A stretch of 64,000 nt of DNA from Luteolibacter luteus (GCF_012913485.1 NZ_CP051774.1:4588001-4652000), one strand, 5' to 3'. Shown: positions 33,611 through 43,263, numbered from the stretch's first letter. The notes: generated by a model not told the origin, from the sequence alone. Made by a program: numbers and translations.

Positions 33611-36187
33611 TCAATCCACCTTGAAAGTCACCGTGCCGTGATCCACGTCCGCGGTGATGACGTCCCCGTCCTTGAATTTGCCATCGAGGATTTCCAGCGA
33701 GAGGGGATCGAGCAGGTGGTGCTGGATCGCCCGCTTGAGCGGCCGAGCGCCGTAGACTGGATCGTAACCTTGGTTGCCGATGTATTCCTTCGCCTTTTCC
33801 GAGAGGGCCAGGGCCAGTCCTTGCTTGGCCAAGCGCTTGCGCACCCGGTCGAGCTGGATGTCGACGATGGTCGTCAACTCCTCGCGCTGCAGGCGGTCGA
33901 AGATAATTGTTTCATCGATGCGATTCAGGAATTCCGGGCGGAAATACTGCCGCAGCGCTTCGAGTACCTTCGCTTCGCGTTGCTCGGCATTTGATTCGTC
34001 CAGGATGAACTGGCTGCCGATGTTCGAGGTCATGATCAGCACCGTATTCCGGAAGTCCACGGTCCGGCCTTGGCCGTCCGTGATTCGTCCGTCATCCAGC
34101 ACTTGCAGCAGCACGTTGAAGACATCCGGATGGGCTTTCTCGATCTCGTCGAAAAGGACTACCGAGTAGGGCTTCCGCCGCACGTGCTCGGAGAGCTGCC
34201 CGCCCTCGTCATAGCCGACGTAGCCGGGAGGCGCGCCAATCAAGCGTGAGACGCTGTGCTTCTCCATGTATTCGGACATGTCGATGCGCACCATCGCGTG
34301 CTCGTCGTCGAAGAGGAATTCGGCGAGTGCCTTTGACAGTTCCGTTTTCCCGACACCAGTCGGTCCAAGGAAGAGGAAGGAGCCGATCGGGCGATTCTCA
34401 TCTTGCAGGCCGGCGCGGGCGCGGCGCACCGCGTTGGAGACCGCCTTGATCGCCTTCTTCTGGCCGATCACGCGTTCCCCGAGGCGCGCTTCCATATGCA
34501 CCAGCTTCTCTTTCTCGCCCTCTTGCAGGCGGGAGACAGGGATGCCGGTCCATACCGAGACCACACGGGCGATGTCTTCTTCCGTGACTTCCTCCTTCAG
34601 GATCGCACCGGACTTTTGAAGCTCGGTCAGACGTTCCTTGGCTTCATCCAGATGGCGATGAGCTGCCGGTATGCTGCCATAGGTGAGTTCGGAAGCCCGG
34701 GTCAGGTCGCCGATCCGTTGGGCCTGTTCGGCTTCGGTCTTCAGCGCATCGATGCGTTCCTGGGCAGAGCGGACCTTGTCGATGACCTCCTTCTCATTCC
34801 GCCACTGTGCCATGAGCGCCGCGGATTGCTCCTTGAGGTTCGCCTGCTCCTCCTTGACCTTTTCAAGACGGGCCACGCTGGCCTTGTCGGACTCCTTCTC
34901 GAGCGCCTTCTTTTCCATTTCGAGCTGCAGGATCCCGCGCTCGATCTGGTCGATTTCCGTTGGCATGGAGTCCAGTTCGATCTTCAGCCGCGAGGCAGCT
35001 TCATCGACAAGATCCACGGCCTTGTCCGGCAGGAAACGATCGGAGATATAGCGGTCGGAAAGCATCGCGGCGGAAACCAGCGCGCCATCCTGGATGCGTA
35101 CCCCATGGTGCACCTCGTAGCGCTCCTTCAGGCCGCGCAGGATTGCGATGGTATCCTCCACCGAGGGCTCGCCGACCATCACGGGTTGGAAGCGACGCTC
35201 AAGCGCGGCGTCCTTCTCGATGTGCTTGCGATACTCGTCCAATGTGGTTGCGCCGATGGTGCGCAGCTCGCCACGGGCAAGCTGAGGCTTCAGCAGGTTC
35301 GCGGCATCCACCGCGCCCTCGCTGGCACCCGCGCCTACGATGGTGTGCAGCTCATCGATGAAGAGAATGATCTCTCCGGCGGACTCGGTGACCTCCTTGA
35401 GGAATGCTTTGAGACGCTCCTCGAACTCACCGCGATACTTCGCTCCGGCGAGCATGCCGCCGACGTCCATCACGATGATACGCTTGTCCTTCATCGAGTC
35501 CGGAACGTCACCGGAAACGATGCGGCGTGCGAGACCTTCCACGATGGCGGTCTTGCCGACACCGGGTTCGCCGATGAGCACGGGGTTGTTCTTCGTCCGA
35601 CGGGAGAGTACCTGCATGACGCGGCGGATCTCGTTGTCGCGACCGATCACGGGGTCGATCTTTCCTTCACGAGCGCGGGCGGTGAGATCGGTGCCGTATT
35701 TCTCAAGCGTCTGATATTTCCCTTCTGGATCCTGGTCGGTTACCTTTTGGGGACCGCGGATGCCTTCGATGGCCTTGCGGGCCTTCTTTTCATCCAGACC
35801 GGCTTCCTTGAGCAGCTTGCCTTCGGGCGAGTCCGCCTTCAGTGCGCCGAGCAAGACATGCTCCACGCTAAGGAAATCATCACCCATCGCCTCGCGGATC
35901 TCGTCCGCGGCGTCGAGAGTGGAACGCAGGCCATAGCTGATCTGCGGCTGGGTAGTGCCACCCTGCTGGCTTGGCTCGCGGGAGAGCGCCGAGGCTACGG
36001 AGGCTTTCAGTTTGGTAAGGTCCACACCCGCGCTTTGCAGGATAGGTGTGATTAGGCCGCCCTCTTGTTGGAGCAGGGCGAGCAGCAAATGGGTGCCCTT
36101 CAGTTCCGGGTGCGCTGACTTCGACGCCAGCCGCTGGGCGGCCTGGAGGGCTTCCTGGAGCTTGTTGGTAAGTTTATCGAGTCCCAT
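33611..36187 (-). CDS. clpB: ATP-dependent disaggregase chaperone ClpB
   Basis: An 858-residue hexameric AAA+ chaperone that, with DnaK, pulls proteins out of aggregates. Residues 1-145 are two Clp N repeats ([15 protein letters not shown] and [12 protein letters not shown]). The first AAA domain has Walker A G206-EPGVGKT and Walker [16 protein letters not shown] coiled-coil middle domain (about 400-525) contains [18 protein letters not shown]. The second AAA domain has GPTGVGKTE near residue 605 and [19 protein letters not shown]. It lacks the IGF/IGL loop of ClpA-type proteins, as expected for ClpB, and the length matches the family. It is preceded by a sigma-70-like promoter; I found no CIRCE element. 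Confidence 0.97.
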   Translation of the reverse strand: MGLDKLTNKLQEALQAAQRLASKSAHPELKGTHLLLALLQQEGGLITPILQSAGVDLTKLKASVASALSREPSQQGGTTQPQISYGLRSTLDAADEIREAMGDDFLSVEHVLLGALKADSPEGKLLKEAGLDEKKARKAIEGIRGPQKVTDQDPEGKYQTLEKYGTDLTARAREGKIDPVIGRDNEIRRVMQVLSRRTKNNPVLIGEPGVGKTAIVEGLARRIVSGDVPDSMKDKRIIVMDVGGMLAGAKYRGEFEERLKAFLKEVTESAGEIILFIDELHTIVGAGASEGAVDAANLLKPQLARGELRTIGATTLDEYRKHIEKDAALERRFQPVMVGEPSVEDTIAILRGLKERYEVHHGVRIQDGALVSAAMLSDRYISDRFLPDKAVDLVDEAASRLKIELDSMPTEIDQIERGILQLEMEKKALEKESDKASVARLEKVKEEQANLKEQSAALMAQWRNEKEVIDKVRSAQERIDALKTEAEQAQRIGDLTRASELTYGSIPAAHRHLDEAKERLTELQKSGAILKEEVTEEDIARVVSVWTGIPVSRLQEGEKEKLVHMEARLGERVIGQKKAIKAVSNAVRRARAGLQDENRPIGSFLFLGPTGVGKTELSKALAEFLFDDEHAMVRIDMSEYMEKHSVSRLIGAPPGYVGYDEGGQLSEHVRRKPYSVVLFDEIEKAHPDVFNVLLQVLDDGRITDGQGRTVDFRNTVLIMTSNIGSQFILDESNAEQREAKVLEALRQYFRPEFLNRIDETIIFDRLQREELTTIVDIQLDRVRKRLAKQGLALALSEKAKEYIGNQGYDPVYGARPLKRAIQHHLLDPLSLEILDGKFKDGDVITADVDHGTVTFKVD

Positions 36188-36263
36188 GGGGTCTGGAGGT
36201 TAGGAGGCAATCTAGAAGGGAGTGCAGCGCATCGCCACACTTCACCGACGTTTTGTTGATCAT

Positions 36264-36291
36264 TTAATACCATAGCAGCGGTTTTATTCAA
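36264..36291 (-). promoter_or_regulatory. Candidate sigma-70-like promoter of clpB
   Basis: Read on the minus strand, TTGAAT (-35-like) is followed after 16 bp by TATTAA (-10-like), about 75 bp upstream of the clpB start. The surroundings are distinctly AT-rich. A heat-shock-sigma or CIRCE signature is not evident. Confidence 0.42.
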
Positions 36292-36387
36292 AAAATTTGT
36301 CTCTTAATATTGCTATGAAGACCAAAATCAGACGCTCGGGTTTTTTCCTGTCACACTAGCGATGGGAGCGGGGGATAAAGGGTGAGA

Positions 36388-38412
36388 ATGAGCGCCCCAA
36401 GCGACGCATCACTGTTGAGAGATTGGACGATCGGAGAGTCGGAGGAGGCCTTTGCCATCCTCGCCCGGCGCTACGCCGGGCTCCTCTATCATGCCGCGCT
36501 GCGCCGCACCGGGCGCGAAGACCTGGCCTCGGAGGCGGCGCAAAATTCCCTGCTGATCCTCGCCCGGAAAGCGTCCCGTCTCACGGATCTTCCCAGCCTT
36601 TCCGGCTGGCTCCATCGCACCGCTTGTTATGAGGCGGCGAAGCTTCTCCGCCGCGAACGCCGCCACGAAGACCGCATGAAAAACCTGCCTGCTCCCGATG
36701 GCCCGGACGAAAGCGAGACCGCCTGGCAGGAAGCCGGGCCACTGCTCGACCAAGCACTCGACGGGCTCTCGGAGAAGGATCGGGAAGTCATCTTCCTGAG
36801 GTATTTCGACGGCCTGAGCTTCGAACAAATGGCGCGCCAATTTGGCGGTGAGTCCGCTGCGTGGCGCCAGCGGGGATCACGTGCCCTGGAACGATTGAGA
36901 GTCTCACTCACCAAGCGTGGTGTGGCGGTAAGCAGCGGTACGCTCGCCATGGGGCTCAGCACGACGCTTTCCCAAGCGGCTCCGGCTTCGGTTCTTGCCG
37001 CCGTTTCCGTTTCTCCAGCGGCGGGTGCTGCGGCCTTGTCCTCTTACTCCCTCGTAGGTCACTCGCTTCACTTCATGAAACTCCATCCCGCTACATGGAT
37101 TGTCGTGGCGCTGCTTCTCAGCGCGGTGCCTCTTTCGCTGCAAGCCGTGGCGAATGCTTCCGCTCGAAACCGGATCGCCTCTCTGGAGAGCTCCCTGAGT
37201 GAGGGAAGCGAGCGCGCTCTTGTTGGCACAACCCAAAGTAAGACTTCAGTGGTGGCGAGGTCTGCGCGGGCAAACCTTCTCATCCTGGCGGATCTCATCC
37301 GCGCGGATGAACTCGGGGCCACCCTGAAGGGCGCGGAGGCGAACCGCCGGCTAAAGAGCATGAGCGAGGAGGAGTTGGAGCAGCTGCTGACGGAAGCAGT
37401 GACCATCGATCTGCACCCCGATCGCCGGAACAAACTGATCAATCGCTTGTTCTTGGCCTACATCTCCGAAAGGACCCCGAAGGTCTCCCCGGAGCGCGTG
37501 GTGGCGACCGCCGGGATGCTGGCGGATCGGCTTGGGACAGAAGGCCAGGAAGGGCTGTGGGGCTGGGCGGTCAGGGTGGCTCCTGACTGGGCGAAGACCG
37601 ATCCGGAGAAGGCTCTTGCATGGTATCGTGAAGGGATTGAATCGGGCCGGCTGGCGTCTCTGAAGGTGGCCCCGATGATGGCCAGTGCGATTTACCGAGG
37701 TCTTTATTCGGAGCACAGGGAGCAGGCCGATGCTTTCTATCACAGCTTGTGCGAGGAAGAGCGGGTGGGGGTGATCCAGAGCCGGGGCGGGCTGGGCGAG
37801 GCAGAGGATTTCCTGGCGATGGCCTTCGAGATCCGGGATCCCGGCAAGCGGCGTGAGGCGCTTCTCCCGATGTTCCAATACGAGACCAAAGGCAAATCAA
37901 TCGCCGAGGTGATGGAGTGGGTCGAGCAGGCTGGCGGCAGGGCTAGCGCCCTCGAGCTTCTGGCAGCTGCAGCGGAAGGGGATCCCTACCGGGAGGATGG
38001 TGGGATACGGTTCTATCAGGGAATGAAATCCGATGATATCGCAGGGCGAATCGATTGGCTGCGGGAGCCGGGTTCGGGCGATCAATCGTCGGCGGCGATC
38101 GGTGCCTTCCTTGCGAGAACCATCAGTTCTTCTCCTGACGCAACGAAGGAGAATCTCGATGCCGAGTGGGAGAGGAATCCCGACGAAGCGATGCTGGCCG
38201 CTTACATCAGCCGTGCAGGCACCACCGCCGTGGGGGCAGCTGATGCCCTGCAGCGGATTAAGCTCCTCGGTGATCCTGATCTTCGTTCGGGCGTGCTTCA
38301 TGATTTGTTGGAGAGTCCGGGAGCCGGGGAGGCAATAGATCTGCTCCGCAAATCGGGCCTCACTTCGCGGGAGCTCGAGGAACTGCAACTTCCAACCGAG
38401 ATCTTCGAATGA
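36388..38412 (+). CDS. Sigma-70-family factor with transmembrane segment and C-terminal helical repeat domain
   Basis: A 674-residue fusion. Residues about 15-100 are sigma region 2 (AFAILARRYAGLLYHAALRRTG, LAREA-like QNSLLILARKA, LSGWLHRTACYEAAKLLRRE). Region 4 lies at 120-175 (LSEKDREVIFLRYFDGLSFEQMA, then SAAWRQRGSRALERLR). After an Ala/Ser-rich linker (about 185-225), a transmembrane helix spans residues 235-254 (ATWIVVALLLSAVPLSL). The remaining 420 residues are helical repeats with W-AKTDPEKALAWYREG-type units. The start used is ATG; a GTG two codons earlier is equally possible. A sigma factor anchored in the membrane, with an extracytoplasmic sensor-like domain, is the likely reading. 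Its ATGA end overlaps the next gene, which has similar repeats. Confidence 0.8.
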   Translation: MSAPSDASLLRDWTIGESEEAFAILARRYAGLLYHAALRRTGREDLASEAAQNSLLILARKASRLTDLPSLSGWLHRTACYEAAKLLRRERRHEDRMKNLPAPDGPDESETAWQEAGPLLDQALDGLSEKDREVIFLRYFDGLSFEQMARQFGGESAAWRQRGSRALERLRVSLTKRGVAVSSGTLAMGLSTTLSQAAPASVLAAVSVSPAAGAAALSSYSLVGHSLHFMKLHPATWIVVALLLSAVPLSLQAVANASARNRIASLESSLSEGSERALVGTTQSKTSVVARSARANLLILADLIRADELGATLKGAEANRRLKSMSEEELEQLLTEAVTIDLHPDRRNKLINRLFLAYISERTPKVSPERVVATAGMLADRLGTEGQEGLWGWAVRVAPDWAKTDPEKALAWYREGIESGRLASLKVAPMMASAIYRGLYSEHREQADAFYHSLCEEERVGVIQSRGGLGEAEDFLAMAFEIRDPGKRREALLPMFQYETKGKSIAEVMEWVEQAGGRASALELLAAAAEGDPYREDGGIRFYQGMKSDDIAGRIDWLREPGSGDQSSAAIGAFLARTISSSPDATKENLDAEWERNPDEAMLAAYISRAGTTAVGAADALQRIKLLGDPDLRSGVLHDLLESPGAGEAIDLLRKSGLTSRELEELQLPTEIFE

Positions 38413-39557
38413 AGCTGCTGTTTGTCTTTATCATCGCCTGCGCACTCGTGCTCGGCTTGAGGCAGCGGCAGGAGTCGGTCCGCTTGGCCGGGCTGGAAAA
38501 GGATCTGGTGGCACGGAACTCGGCCTTGGGGAGAGGCGAGGCCAAGATCAATTCTGAGATCGCGGACGGTTCTCCGGCTGCGACGAAGATCGCAAGAACC
38601 GAGCAACCCAAGTTCAGCGCCGCCAAGTATCTTGGGAAATACTACAAGATTTTCCTCACCTATGCTCTGACCCGGAAGGAGCCTGGCATCCGCGATGGGG
38701 ACTTTGTGAGGGACGATCTTCTGAATGCGACGCCGGAGGATCTGGCTCGTCTGCCGAAGGATATCCGTGACGCGATGCTTCCGGATGTCATCGCATCGGG
38801 CATCTATGAGGTGGCGGCATCGGGCTTGCTTGATAAGGACCCGAAGCTGGCGTGCGAGTTCGCCCTCAAGGGTGGAATCATCAATACCTTCCTCTACGTG
38901 GTGCGCTCCTGGATGGCGCGCGATCCCTTGGCGGCCTGTGCGTGGCTTGAAGAGCAGACGAAGACCAGCCCTCCTCTCGATGAGAAGACTTTTCAACCGA
39001 TCTACTGCCATCAAGAGCCGCTCGACCTTGCGAGCCTGAGGCTCGCTGCGGGAATCGCGGCTAGTCCGGCCGCGGGCGATTTGTCCGGCCTTATGGATTT
39101 GGAGGGCGCCAGGCTGAGAGCGACGCTGGATGACGTGCTGATGGTGCTGCCGTCGGATTGTCTTCCCGTGCTGCTGAAGCGGGTGAGTGAAAGCGGCCGC
39201 CCCGATCTCCTGGAGCAGATTTTGAAGCAACATCCGGAGCCGGCCATGGCGCGCGAGTATTTGAAGGATGCTTCGCTTCCGCCGGAGGAGTTCATGCGAG
39301 CCGCGACCGTGGTGGTGGCTTCGCTTGATCCCGTAAGCCTGCCGCGGGGTTTGGATTGGTATTTGCGTAGCACCGACCCGGAAGCGCGGGCAGAGGGGCT
39401 GCAAGAGATCGTGGCCCGCTGGGGTTCCGAGAATCCGGATACTGCCGCGCAGTGGTTGAAAAAGCTTCCAGAGGGGAAAGATCGTCAGCTGGCAGAGACG
39501 GCCTATGAGGCCGGTCTTCAGCAGGCAAGGGACAAACGGATTTCTCCGGCGAGGTGA
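38409..39557 (+). CDS. Membrane-anchored helical repeat protein coupled to the sigma factor
   Basis: A 382-residue protein with an N-terminal membrane anchor or signal sequence (residues 2-17), a charged coil (about 18-60), then helical repeats. The repeat units W-MARDPLAACAWLEEQ and SENPDTAAQWLKKLPEGKDRQLAETAYEAG match the DP/A-x-W pattern in the C-terminal half of the sigma-factor protein. The start codon overlaps the sigma-factor stop by 4 bp, so production of the two is coupled. It could be a partner or regulator of the sigma factor's extracytoplasmic domain; that is inference. I know no catalytic function for this repeat type. Confidence 0.68.
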   Translation: MKLLFVFIIACALVLGLRQRQESVRLAGLEKDLVARNSALGRGEAKINSEIADGSPAATKIARTEQPKFSAAKYLGKYYKIFLTYALTRKEPGIRDGDFVRDDLLNATPEDLARLPKDIRDAMLPDVIASGIYEVAASGLLDKDPKLACEFALKGGIINTFLYVVRSWMARDPLAACAWLEEQTKTSPPLDEKTFQPIYCHQEPLDLASLRLAAGIAASPAAGDLSGLMDLEGARLRATLDDVLMVLPSDCLPVLLKRVSESGRPDLLEQILKQHPEPAMAREYLKDASLPPEEFMRAATVVVASLDPVSLPRGLDWYLRSTDPEARAEGLQEIVARWGSENPDTAAQWLKKLPEGKDRQLAETAYEAGLQQARDKRISPAR

Positions 39558-39611
39558 TTCCCTCGAATCCGTGAGAGCGGGGAACACTCCTCGACCATGC
39601 CTGCGGGACCC

Positions 39612-39755
39612 TCAGAAAAGCCAGTTGATCAGCCGGATTGCCAAGCTGTCACATAGGGCGAGAAATGCGATCATCGCCAAGATCCCGACCTCTACCGAAG
39701 CGGCGGGTGTAATTCCCAGCCGAGGCTTTCGGGGTTGGGTGGATGCCTCCTTCAT
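39612..39755 (-). CDS. Small single-span membrane protein (candidate)
   Basis: A 47-residue open frame beginning MKEASTQPRKPRLG. It has a basic N-terminus, one hydrophobic span (about residues 23-45: VGILAMIAFLALCDSLA then IRLINWLF) and a TGA stop. The positive-inside layout argues for a real protein, but I see no strong ribosome-binding site, and nothing else confirms it. It lies in an otherwise gene-free stretch, downstream of purN on the same strand, with a 9-bp palindrome just upstream. Function unknown. Confidence 0.4.
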   Translation of the reverse strand: MKEASTQPRKPRLGITPAASVEVGILAMIAFLALCDSLAIRLINWLF

Positions 39756-39780
39756 GCAGCCCACGATGACAGCCTGTTCC

Positions 39781-39808
39781 GCCTGTTAAAACTGGAAAAT
39801 TAACAGGC
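39781..39808. promoter_or_regulatory. Perfect 9-bp inverted repeat upstream of the small membrane ORF
   Basis: GCCTGTTAA and TTAACAGGC separated by 10 bp. It lies 26 bp upstream of the small minus-strand ORF, in operator position. An A/T-rich spacer and the lack of a flanking T-run argue against a terminator. Confidence 0.4.
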
Positions 39809-40169
39809 GATCGGGATGGAAACGGTAGGAGAGAGCCGGTGGAAGACGAAGTGACATGAGCGGAGTCTGCCAGAGCGGCAACCCTCCCGGAACTTCTTCC
39901 AGTGGTCCCCATTCTCGGAATGGGTGTGGGGCTCTAGCGGCAGATGGGCGCAGGTGTCATCTCCATTCTTTGGCCGGGTTTCTGCGGCTTCACGTTTTCC
40001 AGTGAGACGCGGCGCTGTTGAAGTTACCCTGAGGCCAAGGAGTTTAGCGGTCTCGTAGAGGGGATAAGAAGACCCGCAACGATCGCGACATCGTCACTGA
40101 TTGCCATCGGAAACGCGGCTTGCAGCGTTTCGAGTGTTGTCGAAAAACTCGTCGTCCTTCCCCGCGCTT
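39809..40169. other. Intergenic region downstream of purN, no gene seen
   Basis: About 360 bp between the palindrome and the purN stop. I found no ORF with plausible composition, no tRNA and no strong terminator. Short open frames here look like chance in GC-rich sequence. It may contain the 3' untranslated end of the purN transcript. Confidence 0.4.
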
Positions 40170-40760
40170 CTACAGCTCCAGCTTCCCGCTCGCCACATCC
40201 TGCAGGGTCTTCGCGAAGAACTCGTGCTCTTTCTTCAGCACGCGGGCTGCCAGCGATTCCACGGTGTCCCCGGGCATCACCGGTACCTCGGCTTGGGCGA
40301 TGATCCGGCCTTCGTCATACTCGCTGTTCACGAGATGGATGGTTACGCCTGTCACCGTCTCACCGGCTTCGAGCACGGCCTTGTGGACATGCTGGCCGAA
40401 CATTCCGTGGCCGCCAAATTTTGGCAGCAGGGCAGGGTGAATGTTCAGGATCCGGTTGTCATAGGCCTCCAGAACTTTGGGGCCGATCATCTTCATGTAG
40501 CCAGCCAGAATGATGAGATCCACTTGGTGTTCCCGCAACGCGTCGAGCATCGCCTGGTCGAGCGCCTCGAAGTCGGGATGGGTCACCGAATTCATGACGA
40601 GGAAGGGCATGCCTTCCTGCTGGGCCCGGACAGTGGCTTGGGAATTGCGGTTGTTCGAGATCAGCAAGGCTGGCCGGGCTTCGAGTTCGCCACGCTTCGT
40701 GGCATCGATGAGGGCCTGCATGTTCGAGCCACCGTGAGAGGCGAAAAATCCGAGGTTCAT
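40170..40760 (-). CDS. purN: Phosphoribosylglycinamide formyltransferase
   Basis: A 196-residue enzyme of purine synthesis that transfers a formyl group from 10-formyltetrahydrofolate to GAR. It starts with the phosphate-binding HGGSNMQALID and has the SNNRNSQA substrate loop. The catalytic segment LAGYMKMIGPKVLEAYDNRILNIHPALLPKF supplies the Asn and His, and SEYDEGRIIAQAEVPV carries the Asp. The length is normal for the family. Its ATG overlaps the stop of the FlaR-like kinase gene by 4 bp, so the two are translated in tandem. No other purine genes are nearby. Confidence 0.92.
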   Translation of the reverse strand: MNLGFFASHGGSNMQALIDATKRGELEARPALLISNNRNSQATVRAQQEGMPFLVMNSVTHPDFEALDQAMLDALREHQVDLIILAGYMKMIGPKVLEAYDNRILNIHPALLPKFGGHGMFGQHVHKAVLEAGETVTGVTIHLVNSEYDEGRIIAQAEVPVMPGDTVESLAARVLKKEHEFFAKTLQDVASGKLEL

Positions 40761-41290
40761 GATTCGAGTTGAGAATGCTTCACGGAACGTGCGTCTCCGA
40801 GTGCCGGGAGAAGCCTCGCTAGATCCTCACCCGACGTCACGTGAAAGCTGCTCTGCGTCGGTTGGGCTTTCGCGATCCGCTCCAAAATTCCCGGCCGAAT
40901 CGCACCAGGGAAATTCCAGATGATCCGGCACAGAGTTGGGACGATCAGGATCTCCGGGCAATTGGGAGGAAGTTCGGGACGCGAATGGAAGGCATGCTTC
41001 CAGTTGCGTTTGAAAGCACGCCAGAAGCAGAGGCGGCGTGGCATATCAAGAAAGACCACCGTGTCCGCCACTTCTTGCACGGCATAGGAGACCCCATCGA
41101 TGACCCATTGGTCCTGATCCGTCAGCTCGCGAACTTGTCGGTCGCGCTCCTCCTTCGGGGTCTTCTTCCATCCCGGCTGCCACACCACGCGGTCCAAGCT
41201 ATGGTAAGGGAGGTCGAGTTCCGCCGCGATCTTCCGTGCGAGGGTCGATTTGCCTGAACCTGCGTTGCCGGTGACGAGGATTCTCTTCAT
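40757..41290 (-). CDS. Adenylate-kinase-like P-loop kinase (FlaR/topology-modulation type)
   Basis: A 177-residue P-loop NTPase. Walker A is G8-NAGSGKST16. PYHSLDRVVWQPGWKKTPKEE and WVIDGVSYAVQEVADTVVFLDMPRRLCFWRA follow the pattern of the small 'DNA topology modulation protein FlaR' / adenylate-kinase-related family. The biochemical substrate of this family is poorly defined. It lies 18 bp behind the HisJ-type gene and overlaps the purN start, so it belongs to a three-gene minus-strand unit. Confidence 0.8.
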   Translation of the reverse strand: MKRILVTGNAGSGKSTLARKIAAELDLPYHSLDRVVWQPGWKKTPKEERDRQVRELTDQDQWVIDGVSYAVQEVADTVVFLDMPRRLCFWRAFKRNWKHAFHSRPELPPNCPEILIVPTLCRIIWNFPGAIRPGILERIAKAQPTQSSFHVTSGEDLARLLPALGDARSVKHSQLES

Positions 41291-41308
41291 CCGGAGGAGA
41301 TCAAGGGC

Positions 41309-42103
41309 TCAAGGAATGATCTGGGTGCTTCGCTTCCGCCCCTCAAACAAAACCGTCTCACGATACCCCGCCGACTTCGCCCATTCGATCGCCTTCCCGA
41401 AATCCCGCGCGACCTCGCCGGGCGCGTGGGAGTCGGAGGAAATCACCAGCGGAATGCCTGCTTGGCGGGCTAGGCCGAGGAACTGGGGATGCGGATAGGC
41501 TTCTTCACAGGGCTTGTGCCAGCCCGCGGTGTTCAGCTCGATCACGCAGCCGGAGTCCGCGATGGCTTCGATGGCGGGCTCGTAGAAGCGAGCCAGATCT
41601 CCGGTGGGCCGATGTGAAAATTTCTTCACCAGATCGGGATGGCCCAGAATGTCGAAGAGGCCGCTGCGGGCCATTTCGGCGTAGGTCTTCCAATAGTGGG
41701 TCCAGACCTGGTCGATATCCTCGTCCTTCCAACGGCCCAGCCATTTCGGATTATCGAAATCCCAGGCTCCGAGGTAGTGGACGGAGCCGATGAGGTAGTC
41801 CCACGGGTAACGGCCCGAAAGCTCTTCGATCCAGCTTTCACAGCCTGTCAGCCAGTCGCACTCCATCCCGGCGCGGACGGGGAGGGGCCCGGCGGCGCTG
41901 CGGGCGCGCTCGATCCACTCGAAATAAGCGGGAAGTTCGCTCTCCAGCATCCGCCAATCGTCGAAAGGCTCAGGGCGGGCGGGGGCGTGATCCGAGATTC
42001 CATACTCTGTCAGCCCGGCGGCACGGGCGGCGGCGATGTATTCCTCGGGCTCACCGGTGGCGTGCCGGCAGAGGGGGGTGTGGGTGTGGTAGTCGGCCGG
42101 CAC
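41309..42103 (-). CDS. PHP-domain histidinol-phosphatase (HisJ/HisK family)
   Basis: A 264-residue PHP-family metallophosphatase that in histidine synthesis removes the phosphate of L-histidinol phosphate. Metal-binding motifs are DYHTHTPLCRHA at the very start, EYGISDHAP, RAGMECDW, IGSVHYLG, FDILGHPDL and VISSDSHAPG, the full HisJ pattern. No ATG is present close to DYHTH; the GTG three codons before it is used. Longer frames would run past the start of the divergent pta gene. The start is therefore the weak point. It leads the unit with the FlaR-like kinase and purN genes. Other PHP phosphoesterases are the main alternative. Confidence 0.82.
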   Translation of the reverse strand: MPADYHTHTPLCRHATGEPEEYIAAARAAGLTEYGISDHAPARPEPFDDWRMLESELPAYFEWIERARSAAGPLPVRAGMECDWLTGCESWIEELSGRYPWDYLIGSVHYLGAWDFDNPKWLGRWKDEDIDQVWTHYWKTYAEMARSGLFDILGHPDLVKKFSHRPTGDLARFYEPAIEAIADSGCVIELNTAGWHKPCEEAYPHPQFLGLARQAGIPLVISSDSHAPGEVARDFGKAIEWAKSAGYRETVLFEGRKRSTQIIP

Positions 42104-42186
42104 GAAACGGGCGGGGTTTCGGGTTGCTTGATTTTCGTTAGGAATACTAGAGTGCTGGCCACGCGCAAGTACCGCCGGGATTTCCG

Positions 42187-43263
42187 ATGTCGACCGATCT
42201 TTCCAGTCAGCTCCAAGGCAGCAATCCATTCACGGAATACCAAATCCAGAAGCTCCGGAGTCACCCGAAGCGTATCGTTTTCACCGAGGGCGAGGACCTG
42301 CGCGTGTTGCGAGCCGCCGAGCGCTTGGTGGCGGCGGAAGCCGCTGCGCCGGTGCTACTCGGGAATCGCGAGGCGATCCGGGGACTGGCTGCTGAAAACG
42401 GTGTCAGCCTGAAGTTCGTCAATGTGATCGAGCCGGCCAAGGCCTCGGACTTCGGCCTTTTCTGTCAACGCTTTGCGAAAGTGGAGCGCTACCGGAAGCT
42501 CTCTGCGGCGGACCCCGGCGACGTGGTCTCCCGGCCGCACTATTTCGGCGCAATGATGGTCCAGTATGGCCAGGCGGACGCCTTGGTGGGCGGAAACAAG
42601 AGCCTGCCCGCGACCCTTTTCCGTGCCCTGTTGCACACAATCCAGCCGCTGCCGAGCGTGCCGAAGATGTTTGGCATGATGGTGCTGGTGGCCCCGCACC
42701 TGCAGCATTTCGGCAGCGACGGCATCCTTTTCCTCGCCGACTGCGGCCTGATTCCGCAGCCGACGGTTGATCAACTCGCCGCGATCACGATCGAAACCGG
42801 CAAACTGGCGAAGCACTTCCTCGGCCGCGAGCCGCGGATCGCACTGCTCAGCCACTCCACGAAGGGCTCGGCTGGCACCGAAGAAGCCCGGAAAATGGCC
42901 GCCGCTGCCGCGCTGGCCATCGACAAGGCGAAGGAAGCCTACCTCGATTTCAAGATCACCGGTGAAGTCCAAGCGGACGTGGCGCTCGACCCGACCGCTT
43001 CGGAGATCAAGCTGCCGGACGCCGATCACCGCGATCCGGCGGACGTGCTGGTCTTCCCGAACCTGGACGCCGCGCACATTTCCCTGAAGCTGCTCCAGCA
43101 CTGCGCCGGGGCGATCAACTACGGCCAGATCCTCGCCGGTCTCGCCCGGCCCTGTGCCCAAGTGCCGCGGACCGCGACTGAGGAGACGATCTTCGGCACC
43201 GCCGCCGCCGTGGGCGTGGAGGCAATCAAGTACCACCAGCTCTACCCCGACGGGGAGGTTTGA
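42187..43263 (+). CDS. pta: Phosphate acetyltransferase (short form)
   Basis: A 358-residue enzyme that converts acetyl-CoA and phosphate to acetyl phosphate and CoA. The fold is seen from KRIVFTEGEDLRVLRAAERL, VGGNKSLPATLFRALLHTIQP, FLADCGLIPQPTVDQLAAI, ALLSHSTKGSAGTEEARKM and VFPNLDAAHISLKLLQHCAG, all PTA_PTB landmarks. It lacks the N-terminal DRTGG/BioD-like part of E. coli Pta, as in Gram-positive-type enzymes. No acetate kinase gene is adjacent. It is transcribed divergently from the HisJ-type gene with a short promoter gap. Confidence 0.93.
   Translation: MSTDLSSQLQGSNPFTEYQIQKLRSHPKRIVFTEGEDLRVLRAAERLVAAEAAAPVLLGNREAIRGLAAENGVSLKFVNVIEPAKASDFGLFCQRFAKVERYRKLSAADPGDVVSRPHYFGAMMVQYGQADALVGGNKSLPATLFRALLHTIQPLPSVPKMFGMMVLVAPHLQHFGSDGILFLADCGLIPQPTVDQLAAITIETGKLAKHFLGREPRIALLSHSTKGSAGTEEARKMAAAAALAIDKAKEAYLDFKITGEVQADVALDPTASEIKLPDADHRDPADVLVFPNLDAAHISLKLLQHCAGAINYGQILAGLARPCAQVPRTATEETIFGTAAAVGVEAIKYHQLYPDGEV

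Noticed and set aside
33700-36060. Long open frames on the plus strand opposite clpB
   Set aside because: ClpB is unmistakable on the minus strand; GC-rich third positions create long shadow frames of low-complexity composition on the other strand.
39649-39912. An 87-codon minus-strand frame in the purN downstream gap
   Set aside because: Ser/Gly/Arg-rich with no structure; it overlaps the more plausible 47-codon membrane ORF in another frame.
40757-41290. The FlaR-like kinase as a possible nucleotide cyclase partner of the STING-like protein
   Set aside because: It has an adenylate-kinase-type P-loop, not the GS-x-D-x-D nucleotidyltransferase motif of CD-NTases, and lies 31 kb away in another operon.
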